From: Marinifilum sp. N1E240
GTDB lineage: Bacteria; Bacteroidota; Bacteroidia; Bacteroidales; Marinifilaceae
Assembly: GCF_009295825.1 (NCBI RefSeq)
Contig: NZ_WHKF01000010.1
Coordinates: 43,827-107,826, forward strand
DNA length: 64,000 nucleotides
Reading direction: 5' to 3'
Positions within the stretch are counted from its first letter, which is position 1; the number at the start of each line of letters is the position of its first letter. The position numbers and the translations under genes were made by a program. Positions 42,239 through 52,130 of the stretch are shown in pieces. Under the pieces are notes generated by a model. It had not been told where the DNA came from and ran no database searches. It was given only the letters and a program-made list of their open reading frames with translations.

Positions 42239-45202
42239 TTATTCCAACGCTTCAAATAAAATTTCAACAGGATGCATTGCATCACGATCTGCTTCATCTT
42301 TAATTTGATGACGACAGGAGGTGCCGGATGCAGCAATTATAATGGATTGTGGAGTTTGTCTTACTTCCGGAAGAAGAATCAGTTCACCAACTTTTTTACT
42401 TAAATCGTAATGTTCTTTTTCATATCCGAATGATCCTGCCATTCCACAACATCCCGATTGTATTTCAATAGCAGAATAGTTTTCAGGAAAATTGAGTATT
42501 TCTTTTATTGGAGCAGAAGATGCCAATGATTTTTGATAGCAATGTGCATGAAATTTTACTTGTTTTTCTTTATCGGTAAACTGATCTTTTTTAATGTTTC
42601 CTTTTTGCATTTCCTTCTGTAGAAATTCTTCTATCATAAAAGTATTTGAGGCAAGTTGTTTTGCATACTCTCTTAAGTTATCTGGAACCAAATCGATGTA
42701 TTCATCTCTGAAAGTGAGAGTGGCAGACGGTTCAATTCCTATTAATGGTGTTTTATCAGTTATCAAATCTTTAAGTAGTGTGACATTTTTAATTGCCAAA
42801 AACTTGGCTTTTTTAACCAATCCTTTCGACAGATAAGTTCTTCCGCTTTCTGCATGCTTAGGTATTACAACTTCATAGCCAAGTTTATTTAAAAGTTGAA
42901 CTGTTTTGATTCCTATTGGAGTGTCGTTGTAATTGGTAAACTCATCAGCAAATAAATATACTGTCTTAACTTTATTCTGGGATGAAAGTCTCCCTTTCAG
43001 GGGAGATTGAGAGGGGTACTTTTTATTGTGCCATTTTTTAAGAGTTGTTTTGTGCAATTTAGGAATGCTTCTTTCTTTGGCAAATCCTAAGTTACTTTTC
43101 ACTAAGTTGCCTATTACAGGATGTTGGTTTACAAAATTGAAAAGAGTAGGGGCATAACTTCCAAGTTTATTTATTTTACTGATGTTTGCAATTAATTTAC
43201 TGCGTAAAGGAATGGGATTAGAATCGTAATATTGTTGTAAGAATTCGGCTTTTAGTTTTGCCATATCTACATTCGAAGGACATTCAGACTTACACGCTTT
43301 GCAGGATAAACACATATCCAAAATATCATAAAGCTCTTTGTGATTAAAAGGATTTTTTTTGTCGGAGTTGGTGAGGAATTCACGGAACAAATTGGCTCTT
43401 GCTCTGGTGCTTAATTTTTCATCTAAGCTAGCCTGGTAACTCGGACAAAGAGCTTTACCTGTAATATGAGTATTTCGACAATCTCCGGAACCATTGCAAC
43501 GTTCTGTTGCACGAACAATTCCCATATCTGCTGAGAAATCGAAATAGGTGTCTATCTCTTTTGTAATTTGGTTTGGCTCGTAGCGCAGGTGAGTATTCAT
43601 TTTGGGTGTATCCACAATCTTACCCGGATTGAAAATATTGTTAGGATCCCAAGCCTGCTTAATTTCACGTAAAAGTTGATAGTTCTGTTCGCCTATCATT
43701 ACCGGAATGAATTCACCGCGTAATCTTCCATCGCCATGTTCACCACTTAAAGAGCCTTTGTATTTCTTTACTAATTTGGCTGAATCCAAACCAATTGCAT
43801 GAAATTTTTCCTGATCGATCTTATCCTTTAAATTTAAAACGGGTCGTAAATGAATTTCACCACTACCAATGTGAGCATGAAAGACGCAACTTATTTCATG
43901 CTTTTTCATCAATTCCTTAAAATCAGTAATATAATCGTATAAAACCTCAGGGGTAACCGAAGTATCTTCTATTAAGGAAACTGGTTTGGCATCTCCTTGC
44001 ATGTTAGAGAGAACTCCCAATGCTGACTTTCGCAAATCCCAAACTCTGGCTATGTTCTCTGATCCTGTGACAAGAGGAAAATGATAACCCAAATTGTTAC
44101 TTTTAAATTCGGTTTCCATTTTATTTGCAATGGATTCAATTTCATCCATACTTTCTCTTGCAAACTCAATAATAAGTAGTGCGCCTGGCTTATCCTTTAA
44201 AAAGAACCTGTTTTTTGCTTGTGTGATATTGCCTTCGGTTAGTTTTAGGATTTGATCATCCATTAATTCCACTGCACCAGGTTTGTATTTTAAAGCTATA
44301 AGATTGCCTTTTATGGATTCTTCTAAACTTTCAAAATGAGCACAAATCAATGCTTTCTCTTTAGGTGGAGCCGGTACAAGGTTCAATTTAATTTCGGTAG
44401 TGAATGCCAAAGTTCCTTCTGATCCTGCCAATAATTTACTAAAATTAAAATCTTCGGTATTGGGAGTAAATGGTTCTGATTCCAATAAAAGATCAATGGC
44501 ATATCCTGTATTTCTTCTTTTAATTGCTGGATCAGGATATTCTTTTCGTATGGCTTCCTGATTATCCTTATTTGAAAGTAAATCTCTTATATTATTGTAG
44601 ACATTTGCTTCAATTCCTGATTTTGCATTACACTTTAGTGCAAATTCCTCATTGTTTAAAGGACTAAAAACCGTTTTTGATCCATCACTTAAATAGGCTG
44701 TTACTTCCTGCGTATGATCACGCGTACTACCATATATTATAGAATGAGAACCACAGGAATTGTTTCCAAGCATTCCACCTAACATACATCTTCCACTTGT
44801 TGAGGTCTCAGGTCCAAAAAATAGATTGTACTCCTTTAAATAAAGATTGAGCTCATCTAAAATTACTCCAGGTTGAACTCTAACCCATTTTTCTTCGGTA
44901 TTTAATTCAATGATATTGGTAAAATACTTCGAGATATCAACTACAATTCCATTTCCTACAACTTGTCCGGCAAGTGAAGTTCCCGCAGCTCTTGGAATCA
45001 ACGATAACTTTTCCTTGTTAGCAAATTGAATTAAATGCTTAATATCGGACTCATCTTTAGGATATACAACAGCTAAAGGCATCACTTTATAAGCTGAAGC
45101 ATCCGTTGAGTAAATTAACCTGCTGCTCTGATCCCTTAATACTTCACCAGAGATTCGATTTTGTAATTGCTGAAATTTATCATTTAAATTGGACGAGTTC
45201 AT
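42239..45202 (-). CDS. FAD-linked oxidase with Fe-S C-terminal half (D-lactate/glycolate type)
   Basis: 987 residues. The N-terminal ~30-250 is a PCMH-type FAD domain (LIPRAAGTSLAGQVVGNGIV, GPETSTSGRCMLGGMLGNNS). The FAD-oxidase C domain runs to ~540 (SCVFHAHIGSGEIHLRPVLN, YKGSLSGEHGDGRLRGEF). Two 4Fe-4S sites follow (CNGSGDCR... and CLSCKACKSECPSNVDMAKL). The last third has CCG motifs (HAHCYQKSLA and SGCCGMAGSFGYE). This is the fused GlcD-GlcF or YdiJ/Dld-like layout, oxidising a D-2-hydroxy acid such as D-lactate and passing electrons to quinone. Its position before pta-ackA fits lactate use through acetyl-CoA, but it is on the opposite strand. Confidence 0.9.
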   Translation of the reverse strand: MNSSNLNDKFQQLQNRISGEVLRDQSSRLIYSTDASAYKVMPLAVVYPKDESDIKHLIQFANKEKLSLIPRAAGTSLAGQVVGNGIVVDISKYFTNIIELNTEEKWVRVQPGVILDELNLYLKEYNLFFGPETSTSGRCMLGGMLGNNSCGSHSIIYGSTRDHTQEVTAYLSDGSKTVFSPLNNEEFALKCNAKSGIEANVYNNIRDLLSNKDNQEAIRKEYPDPAIKRRNTGYAIDLLLESEPFTPNTEDFNFSKLLAGSEGTLAFTTEIKLNLVPAPPKEKALICAHFESLEESIKGNLIALKYKPGAVELMDDQILKLTEGNITQAKNRFFLKDKPGALLIIEFARESMDEIESIANKMETEFKSNNLGYHFPLVTGSENIARVWDLRKSALGVLSNMQGDAKPVSLIEDTSVTPEVLYDYITDFKELMKKHEISCVFHAHIGSGEIHLRPVLNLKDKIDQEKFHAIGLDSAKLVKKYKGSLSGEHGDGRLRGEFIPVMIGEQNYQLLREIKQAWDPNNIFNPGKIVDTPKMNTHLRYEPNQITKEIDTYFDFSADMGIVRATERCNGSGDCRNTHITGKALCPSYQASLDEKLSTRARANLFREFLTNSDKKNPFNHKELYDILDMCLSCKACKSECPSNVDMAKLKAEFLQQYYDSNPIPLRSKLIANISKINKLGSYAPTLFNFVNQHPVIGNLVKSNLGFAKERSIPKLHKTTLKKWHNKKYPSQSPLKGRLSSQNKVKTVYLFADEFTNYNDTPIGIKTVQLLNKLGYEVVIPKHAESGRTYLSKGLVKKAKFLAIKNVTLLKDLITDKTPLIGIEPSATLTFRDEYIDLVPDNLREYAKQLASNTFMIEEFLQKEMQKGNIKKDQFTDKEKQVKFHAHCYQKSLASSAPIKEILNFPENYSAIEIQSGCCGMAGSFGYEKEHYDLSKKVGELILLPEVRQTPQSIIIAASGTSCRHQIKDEADRDAMHPVEILFEALE

Positions 45203-45372
45203 ATGTAATTGCTGTGTTTTTGAGTGTATGTGTGTGATTTAGTTTTACATCAAATGAAATTACATTTTTATTTTAATATTTAATCTTATCAAGAATGAAT
45301 ATTTATTAATTGTTTGACCTAAAAACTGACAAAAATTATGAATTTAGAAATCTAAAGTTTACGTTTTATTCC

Positions 45373-45380
45373 TAAATTTG
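45373..45380 (+). promoter_or_regulatory. -7 promoter box of pta-ackA
   Basis: TAAATTTG fits TAnnTTTG and lies 41 nt before the pta ATG. No -33 TTTG is seen; TTTA occurs near the expected distance. Confidence 0.5.
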
Positions 45381-45421
45381 CAATGTCGAGATTACAAAAC
45401 GGATTAATATATTGACCACCA

Positions 45422-46423
45422 ATGGACTTATTGCAGAAAATTAAGGCGAACGCCAAATTGCACAACAAAACTATTGTTCTTCCAGAAGGAACAGAGGAGA
45501 GAACTTTACAAGCGACTGATATTCTTTTAGAAGAAGGAATTGCTCAAATTATTTTAATTGGAGCTCCAGAAGAAGTTAAGAGTGAAGCTACTCGTTTAGG
45601 ATTGAAAAATATTGACAAAGCAACAATTGTCGATCCTAAAAGTCATGACAAAATGGAAGCGTATGCTGAAATTTTGGTTGAATTAAGAAAGAAGAAGGGA
45701 ATGACAATGGAGAAGGCAATGGAAGTAATCCAGGATCCTCTTTATTTGGCAACCTTAATGATTAAAGCAGGTGATGCTGATGGTGAAGTTGCAGGAGCAT
45801 TAAATGCTACCGGTGATGTATTACGTCCAGCATTTCAGATTGTGAAAACAATGCCTGGTATTTCTGTAGTTTCTGGTGCTTTCATTATGATTTTGAAAGA
45901 TAAGAACTATGGTAACGATGGTATGATGGTATTTGCTGACTGTGCTGTTCATCCAAACCCAACAGCTAGCGAGTTGGCTGAGATTGCAGTTGCTACAGCA
46001 AAAACAACTAAGGCAATTGCTGAAATGGAACCTAGAGTTGCAATGCTTAGCTTCTCAACAATGGGATCGGGAAAACACGAAATGGTTGATAAAGTTGTTG
46101 AAGCAACTCGTTTAGCTAAAGAAATGGCTCCTGAATTTCAAATTGATGGTGAAATGCAAGCAGATGCAGCAATTGTTGAGGCAATTGGTGCTAAAAAAGC
46201 TCCTAACAGTGAGGTTGCAGGTAAAGCAAACGTATTGGTATTCCCAACTTTAGAGGTAGGTAACATTTCATACAAATTGGTACAACGTTTGGCTGGTGCT
46301 GAAGCTGTAGGTCCTGTATTACAGGGTATGGCTGCTCCAATTAACGATTTGTCAAGAGGTTGTTCTGTAAGTGATATTGTAAACTTGGTTGCAATTACGG
46401 CAAACCAAGCTGCAGGTATGTAA
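45422..46423 (+). CDS. pta: Phosphate acetyltransferase
   Basis: 333 residues, the short (single catalytic domain) form of Pta. Typical segments are TIVLPEGTEERTLQATDILL, VDPKSHDKMEAYAEILVELR, MIKAGDADGEVAGALNATGD, MMVFADCAVHPNPTASELAE and FPTLEVGNISYKLVQRLAGA. It exchanges acetyl-CoA and acetyl phosphate in the cytosol. It is 36 bp before ackA, and both together make ATP and acetate from acetyl-CoA or work in reverse. Dense use of preferred codons suggests strong expression. Confidence 0.97.
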   Translation: MDLLQKIKANAKLHNKTIVLPEGTEERTLQATDILLEEGIAQIILIGAPEEVKSEATRLGLKNIDKATIVDPKSHDKMEAYAEILVELRKKKGMTMEKAMEVIQDPLYLATLMIKAGDADGEVAGALNATGDVLRPAFQIVKTMPGISVVSGAFIMILKDKNYGNDGMMVFADCAVHPNPTASELAEIAVATAKTTKAIAEMEPRVAMLSFSTMGSGKHEMVDKVVEATRLAKEMAPEFQIDGEMQADAAIVEAIGAKKAPNSEVAGKANVLVFPTLEVGNISYKLVQRLAGAEAVGPVLQGMAAPINDLSRGCSVSDIVNLVAITANQAAGM

Positions 46424-46459
46424 GAAAAAATCAAAACTAAATAATAAACAAAAATAACG

Positions 46460-47668
46460 ATGAACGTTCTAGTTTTTAATTGTGGTAGCTCTTCCTTAAA
46501 GTATCAGTTGTTAAGCATGGGTGAGGAAGCTACATTGTTGGCAAAAGGTCTTGTTGAGAGAATTGGTCTTAAAGAAGGTGTATTGACTCACAAACCAGAG
46601 GGGAAAGCAAAATTTGAATTGGTGCAGGATATTCCAAATCATAGCGTAGGTATCAATTTGGTATTGGAGGCATTGGTAAATCCTGAGCATGGCGTAATTG
46701 CCGATTTGAAAGAAATTAATGCAGCTGGTCACCGTGTGGCTCATGGTGGTGAGTTCTTTAAGGATAGCGCATTGATCGACGAGAAAGCAAAAGAGAACAT
46801 TGCTGCTTGTTGCGAATTGGCTCCACTTCACAATCCTGCAAACTTAGAGGGAATTTTATCTATCGAAAAGCTATTGCCAGGATTGAAGCAAGTTGCAGTT
46901 TTCGATACGTCATTCCACCAAACTCTTCCTGCTGAGGCGTTCATGTACGGATTGCCATACGATTGCTATGAGAAATACAGAGTTCGTAAGTATGGTTTCC
47001 ACGGAACATCTCACAAATTTGTTGCTAATAAAGCATGTGAATTGCTAGGATGGAATATCGAAGATAAGAAGATTGTTAGCTGTCATTTAGGAAACGGTGC
47101 TTCTGTTTGTGCTGTTGATGGTGGTAAGTCTATCGAAACTTCAATGGGTTTTACTCCAAACGAAGGTTTGTTGATGGGTACTCGTACCGGTAACCTTGAC
47201 TTGGGCGCTCTTCTTTATATTGCTGAGAAGAAAAACCTTTCAATCGAGGAGACAAATAAATTGATTAACAAGCAATCAGGTTTAGCTGGTATTTCTGGTA
47301 TTTCTTCTGATATGAGAGATTTGGAAATTGCTGCTGAAGGTGGTAACGAAAGAGCTCAATTGGCATTGGATATGTTCGCATACCGTGTAAAGAGATTTGT
47401 TGGATCCTACTCTGCTTCAATGGGCGGTGTTGATTTGGTTATCTTTACAGGTGGTATTGGTGAAAATGATTCAGTTTCTCGTGAGAAGATTGCAAAAGAT
47501 TTCGGATACTTAGGACTTGATTTTGATACTGAAGTTAACGATGGTTTACGTGGTAAAGACATGGTTATTTCTAAGGAAGGTTCAAAAGTTAAAGCAATGG
47601 TAGTAACTACGAACGAAGAGTTGGTTATTGCTTCTGATACTCAAAGAATTGTGAGTGAGTTGAAATAG
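46460..47668 (+). CDS. ackA: Acetate kinase
   Basis: 402 residues, full length. Acetate-kinase marks are VLVFNCGSSSLKYQLL at the start, GHRVAHGGEFF, VAVFDTSFHQTLP, YGFHGTSHKFVA, CHLGNGASVCAVDGGKS, MGTRTGNLDLG and VIFTGGIGENDS near the end. It phosphorylates acetate or, in fermentation, makes ATP from acetyl phosphate. It is the second gene of the pta-ackA operon, closed by a strong terminator. Confidence 0.97.
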   Translation: MNVLVFNCGSSSLKYQLLSMGEEATLLAKGLVERIGLKEGVLTHKPEGKAKFELVQDIPNHSVGINLVLEALVNPEHGVIADLKEINAAGHRVAHGGEFFKDSALIDEKAKENIAACCELAPLHNPANLEGILSIEKLLPGLKQVAVFDTSFHQTLPAEAFMYGLPYDCYEKYRVRKYGFHGTSHKFVANKACELLGWNIEDKKIVSCHLGNGASVCAVDGGKSIETSMGFTPNEGLLMGTRTGNLDLGALLYIAEKKNLSIEETNKLINKQSGLAGISGISSDMRDLEIAAEGGNERAQLALDMFAYRVKRFVGSYSASMGGVDLVIFTGGIGENDSVSREKIAKDFGYLGLDFDTEVNDGLRGKDMVISKEGSKVKAMVVTTNEELVIASDTQRIVSELK

Positions 47669-47690
47669 TATAACTTCAATATAATTGTGA

Positions 47691-47720
47691 GAAGCCTGGT
47701 TTTTAAGCCAGGCTTTTTTT
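47691..47720 (+). terminator. Intrinsic terminator of pta-ackA
   Basis: AAGCCTGG and CCAGGCTT form an 8-bp stem around a short T-rich loop, followed by a T run. Confidence 0.9.
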
Positions 47721-47897
47721 GTATAGCATCAGTGCCTGTGAAAAAATAGAAGCAAACAAGTAGTTGCTTTGAGCAAAGCAAACATTGATAATTATTACTC
47801 TTTTGTTGATTTTACGGATGTTTCGTGAAACAAAATCATAATAAAATCGTTTAGTTGCAAAGACTCATCACCGAAAGGAGATAAAAGAAACCTGTAT

Positions 47898-50800
47898 ATG
47901 CTTAAATTCCTAACAACGCACAAATATTTACCACTTTTTGCCTTATTCGTCTTAATCGGATTTTCATCTGTTGCTCAGCGTACAAATTTTCGTTTTCACG
48001 AATACAATAAGCAGAACAAATTAAATGAAGAACTGGTCAAGTCAACGAGTCAGGATTCTTTGGGTATTTATTATTTTGCTACGGATGGAGGTGTATATTC
48101 ATTAATCAATGATCAATTTAATCAATTCGAATTACCTGAAGGTAAATCACAATATTTTAAGGAATTATTTAAGCTGAATAGTGGTAAATTATTGGCTGTT
48201 TCCGATGATGCGATATATCAGGTTAATCCATCATTTGAGAAAAATGATATAGAATTAATAATAGAATGTAATTTTGATCCTTCTGCACCAAAATATCCAA
48301 AACATGCATTTGAAGATCATGAAAATAGGATTTGGATAACTGATTACAATCATATATTTAGACTAAATGGTGGAACTATTGAAAAATACACCATGGATGA
48401 AAAGAACCTAACAAGTTCTTATGCCAGATCATTTCAATTTTTAGAATGTGATAATGGGAATTTAATTGTTGTTTCTCAAAAAGGTTTTTTTTATAAATAT
48501 GAAAGTAAGACTAATTCATTTAAGGAATCCATTTTTAAACCGGAATTTCTAGTTCACTCTTCATTTAAAATTGGTGCTAATGAATTTTTACTCGGCACTT
48601 CGAAAGGAATTGTGAAAATTATTTTTGATTTTAATGGTAGAGTGGTTCATAACGAAGTAATTTCAAAAGACATTCTTGCCTCATGCTTCGAACGAATAAG
48701 TGAAAATCGCATTCTGGCGGGTACCTGGTTTCAAGGATTAGTGGAAATAGAATTGAGTGATGAGCATCGTTTTTATCCTGTGAGTGGATTTCCTTATTTT
48801 ACAATTAATGGCTTATTTAAGGATGATTTTGGAAAATTTTGGGTGGCAACCAATTCGGGAGCCATAGTGATGGAGAAAAAGTTTTTTACTTCACAGTTTT
48901 TAACGGCAAATTCAGAATATGTAGCAAGTATTAGAAAAAATACCAAAGGCGAGATCGTTTGTGCAGGAAGAAGTCATTTGTATAAAGTAATAGATGATCA
49001 GAGAGTACAAATTCAGGATTTTGAGATTGAAGGTTCACTCAATGTATTTCAGAATTATGGTGATTATATGCTAATTGGTACGGAAAGTGGAGAATTGCAT
49101 TTATTTCAGGATAGTACCTTTGTAAAAACACTTACTATTAGCAATCAGGCGATTACCGATATAGAGTATGAAACATCCAGTGAGGTTTGGATTGTTTCTG
49201 ATAAAGAGCTTTTTAAGGTTAATTTAGATGAAGAAACCATTCATTCCTATCTCGATCAATTCAATGATAGACGTATTGTTCAGGATATTTGTTTTCACAA
49301 AAATAATATACTTTTTGTTGGTGGTGAGTACGAACACTCTTATTTGTATAGCTATAACCGAGAAACTGATAGTTTTGAGAACATTAGTAAAGAGTTACCG
49401 ATTAAGATAACAGGTGATTTTTGGATTCGTGATCTAGAACCAGTTAAGGATACCATTTATATTGGAAGTTCTTCAGGTTTATTTAAGTACTACGATTCTA
49501 AAATAGAAGAAATTGATCTTGGAGATATCAATCGGGGTGAAATTAATGCAATTGCTGTTGATCAGTACAATGCACTTTGGATAACAACCAGTAAAGGTGT
49601 AATTCGTAAGCGTAAAGATGATATTTCTCTGTTTACTCCTGATCAGGGGTTACCATCTAAAACTTTTACTATTGGAAATTTATTGGTTGATGATAAAGGG
49701 TACCTTTGGGTTGGTACTTCAAACGGATTAGCTTACGCGCATGTTAGTGATTCTATTCCCGAAACGCCAAAACCTATTGTACACGTTGCAAAGGAGGAAA
49801 CACAGTTTATTTATCCTAATACACAATTAGAGGTAACTACCGGCGCTATGTTGTTATTGGATGTAACGGCTACGATTTATCCTCAGAAACAAAATCAATT
49901 TCAGTATTGTATTCTTAAAGGAGAGGCAAAAATTACCGATTGGAAAGAACTGTCTGGTAAAAATCAAGTAATTGTATCTGATTTGGAACCTGGAGATTAT
50001 CAAATTTGTATTCGTTGTAAGCATGAAGGAAATTATGCTTGGAGTGATCATCGGATTATTCCTTTAAAAGTTAATCAGGTTTGGTACTTGAGATGGTATA
50101 CATTATTGTCAGAGTTGATAGTGATACTATTGTTGGTGTTTGCTACAAATGCATATAGTAAGCAACGTGCAAAGCAGCACATGGCAATATTAGAGAAAGA
50201 AGTTTCTGAACGTACGGTTCAGTTGCAGGATGCCAACCAGAGTTTGTTACTTGCCAATAAGGCGAAAGATAGATTTTTATCGATTATTGGTCACGATTTA
50301 AGAAACCCATTTAATGCCATTCGGGGATTTTCTAAGATGTTGCTACATGATGGCGACATGCTGAGCGATGAAGAGAAGAAGGAACTTCTTGAAATGATTC
50401 ATAAATCTTCCGATGATACATTTAAACTCTTGGAAAGTTTGTTGGAATGGGCGAATGTGCAAAAAGGAAATTTCAAACTGAATAAAGTTGAGTTCGATTT
50501 GGCAACGGTTTTGCAAAACAATTTGGAATCACATCAGATTTTAGCCTCATTAAAGGATATTCACATTAAGGGAGATTTCGAGAGCATATTGGTTGATGCT
50601 GATAAATCTATGGTTGATACTTGTATCAGAAATTTGATATCCAATGCTATAAAGTTCTCCTTTCCTGGACAAAATATTGTGCTACGGGCAATGAAAAAAG
50701 ATAAATTTGCTATTGTTCAGGTGAAAGACCAGGGGGTTGGAATGTCGGAAAAACAGGTGAAACAATTGTTTAAAATTGATTCTATTTTTACAAGCGAAGG

Positions 50801-50942
50801 AACTGCCAATGAAACAGGAACCGGTTTTGGTTTGATGTTGAGTAAGGAATTTGTTGAAATGAATGGTGGACAAATTCGCGTTAGCAGTGTTAAAGATAAA
50901 GGCACTTCATTTTACTTCTCTATACCACTTAAAAAATGGTAA
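47898..50942 (+). CDS. Propeller-type sensor histidine kinase (no receiver/HTH output)
   Basis: 1014 residues. After an N-terminal signal/anchor (YLPLFALFVLIGFSSVAQ) comes a long periplasmic region of two-component-propeller repeats (SQDSLGIYYFATDGGVYSLI, HENRIWITDYNHIFRL, YNALWITTSKGVIRKR, GYLWVGTSNGLAYAHV), then a Y_Y_Y-like domain (~640-720), one membrane helix (~730-750), a coiled coil, HisKA with H in LSIIGHDLRNPFNAIRGF, and HATPase (NLISNAIKF, DQGVGMSEKQ, GTGFGLMLSKE). It ends there, without the receiver and AraC domains common in such hybrids. A SD-like AAAGGAG lies 23 bp before the ATG. Placed between pta-ackA and the ptb pair, it may sense a related nutrient. Confidence 0.93.
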   Translation: MLKFLTTHKYLPLFALFVLIGFSSVAQRTNFRFHEYNKQNKLNEELVKSTSQDSLGIYYFATDGGVYSLINDQFNQFELPEGKSQYFKELFKLNSGKLLAVSDDAIYQVNPSFEKNDIELIIECNFDPSAPKYPKHAFEDHENRIWITDYNHIFRLNGGTIEKYTMDEKNLTSSYARSFQFLECDNGNLIVVSQKGFFYKYESKTNSFKESIFKPEFLVHSSFKIGANEFLLGTSKGIVKIIFDFNGRVVHNEVISKDILASCFERISENRILAGTWFQGLVEIELSDEHRFYPVSGFPYFTINGLFKDDFGKFWVATNSGAIVMEKKFFTSQFLTANSEYVASIRKNTKGEIVCAGRSHLYKVIDDQRVQIQDFEIEGSLNVFQNYGDYMLIGTESGELHLFQDSTFVKTLTISNQAITDIEYETSSEVWIVSDKELFKVNLDEETIHSYLDQFNDRRIVQDICFHKNNILFVGGEYEHSYLYSYNRETDSFENISKELPIKITGDFWIRDLEPVKDTIYIGSSSGLFKYYDSKIEEIDLGDINRGEINAIAVDQYNALWITTSKGVIRKRKDDISLFTPDQGLPSKTFTIGNLLVDDKGYLWVGTSNGLAYAHVSDSIPETPKPIVHVAKEETQFIYPNTQLEVTTGAMLLLDVTATIYPQKQNQFQYCILKGEAKITDWKELSGKNQVIVSDLEPGDYQICIRCKHEGNYAWSDHRIIPLKVNQVWYLRWYTLLSELIVILLLVFATNAYSKQRAKQHMAILEKEVSERTVQLQDANQSLLLANKAKDRFLSIIGHDLRNPFNAIRGFSKMLLHDGDMLSDEEKKELLEMIHKSSDDTFKLLESLLEWANVQKGNFKLNKVEFDLATVLQNNLESHQILASLKDIHIKGDFESILVDADKSMVDTCIRNLISNAIKFSFPGQNIVLRAMKKDKFAIVQVKDQGVGMSEKQVKQLFKIDSIFTSEGTANETGTGFGLMLSKEFVEMNGGQIRVSSVKDKGTSFYFSIPLKKW

Positions 50943-51100
50943 GTTATTATATTTGATCATTTACTTTAGTTATGAATGAGAGTATAAATTAATTTTGATT
51001 TTTTATTTGTGTGTAAATTTCACATTGTTATCATTTCCCTTTATTGTCTGGAAAATCGAAAGTTTAATAAGAGCTTTTTATGTGATTCGTAATTATTTCT

Positions 51101-51108
51101 TATTTTTG
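51101..51108 (+). promoter_or_regulatory. -7 promoter box of the ptb pair
   Basis: TATTTTTG fits TAnnTTTG, 60 nt before the ATG at 51169. The -33 region is T-rich without a clear TTTG. Confidence 0.45.
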
Positions 51109-51168
51109 CCTTACAACTTAAATATGGATACTTAATCCGCAAAACAATCACTTAAACAAATATAAAGG

Positions 51169-52074
51169 ATGATTACACGTTTGGAGCAAATCATTGACGT
51201 TCTTAAAAGTAACGACAAAAAGCGTTTGGTAGCAGCTTATGCGAATGATGCACACACTATCGAAGCAGTAAACAATGCAGTAGAGGCAGGTATTGTTGCT
51301 GGTGTTTTAGTTGGTGATAAAGATACAATTGAGAAAACTTGTGCAGATCACAATATCGATGCAAACAAATTTACGATTGTTCATGAGCCTAATGAATTGA
51401 AAGCTGCACAAAAAGCGGTAGAATTGATCAATAATGGCGAAGGTGATATGATCATGAAGGGATTGGTTAGTACTGACAAGTATATGAAAGCTATCCTTAA
51501 CAAAGAAAAAGGTTTGATGCCTCCAAAAGCTGTGTTGAGTCACGTAACCGTAATGGAGAATCCGAACTATCACAAATTATTGGTATGTAGCGATGTTGCT
51601 GTTATTCCTCAGCCTGATTTGAATCAGAAAATTGCCTTAACCAACTATGTAGTAAATGTTGCTAAGTCATTAGGTATCGAGACTCCTAAAGTTGCTTTGG
51701 TTGCTGCATCGGAACAAGTATTGCCTAAAATGGATGCATGTGTTGATGCTGCTATTATTTCTAAAATGGCTGATCGTGGTCAGATCAAAAGCGCTTATGT
51801 TGACGGACCTTTGGCTCTTGATGTAGCAATTGATAAAGAATCGGCTGAGATTAAGAAATTGGATTCTAAAGTAGCAGGTGATGCTGATTGCTTGGTTTTC
51901 CCAAATATCGAATCGGGTAATGTATTCTACAAATGCAATACAAAATTAGCTAATGCTGAGTTAGGTGCTATGGTTGTTGGCGCAAAATGTCCTGCAATTC
52001 TTTCATCACGTGGCGATAGTGTTAAAACCAAATTGTATTCTATCGCATTGGCAGCATTAGTTGCTTCAAAATAA
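51169..52074 (+). CDS. Phosphate acyl (butyryl) transferase-like protein 1
   Basis: 301 residues of the PTA_PTB family, shorter than Pta and of the Ptb type. Visible features are VAAYANDAHTIEAVNNAVEA, MIMKGLVSTDKYMKAILNKE, MPPKAVLSHVTVMENPNYHK, VCSDVAVIPQPDLNQKIALT, DGPLALDVAIDKESAEIKK and DADCLVFPNIESGNVFYKCN. It would move an acyl group between CoA and phosphate. There is no butyrate kinase beside it, although ackA lies 3.5 kb upstream. Its neighbour at 52131 is a paralogue of the same length. Confidence 0.88.
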   Translation: MITRLEQIIDVLKSNDKKRLVAAYANDAHTIEAVNNAVEAGIVAGVLVGDKDTIEKTCADHNIDANKFTIVHEPNELKAAQKAVELINNGEGDMIMKGLVSTDKYMKAILNKEKGLMPPKAVLSHVTVMENPNYHKLLVCSDVAVIPQPDLNQKIALTNYVVNVAKSLGIETPKVALVAASEQVLPKMDACVDAAIISKMADRGQIKSAYVDGPLALDVAIDKESAEIKKLDSKVAGDADCLVFPNIESGNVFYKCNTKLANAELGAMVVGAKCPAILSSRGDSVKTKLYSIALAALVASK

Positions 52075-52086
52075 TATATCCCAGTG

Positions 52087-52108
52087 GAGACGGACGGCTG
52101 TCCGTCTC
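52087..52108. repeat. Perfect GC-rich palindrome between the ptb genes
   Basis: GAGACGGAC and GTCCGTCTC form a 9-bp perfect stem around GGCT. It is much richer in GC than its surroundings and has no T run, so it is not a typical terminator. It resembles the short palindromes (REP elements) that RAYT transposases mobilise; it may also tune the expression of the second gene. Confidence 0.7.
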
Positions 52109-52130
52109 TATTCAAATAAATTATAAATAC

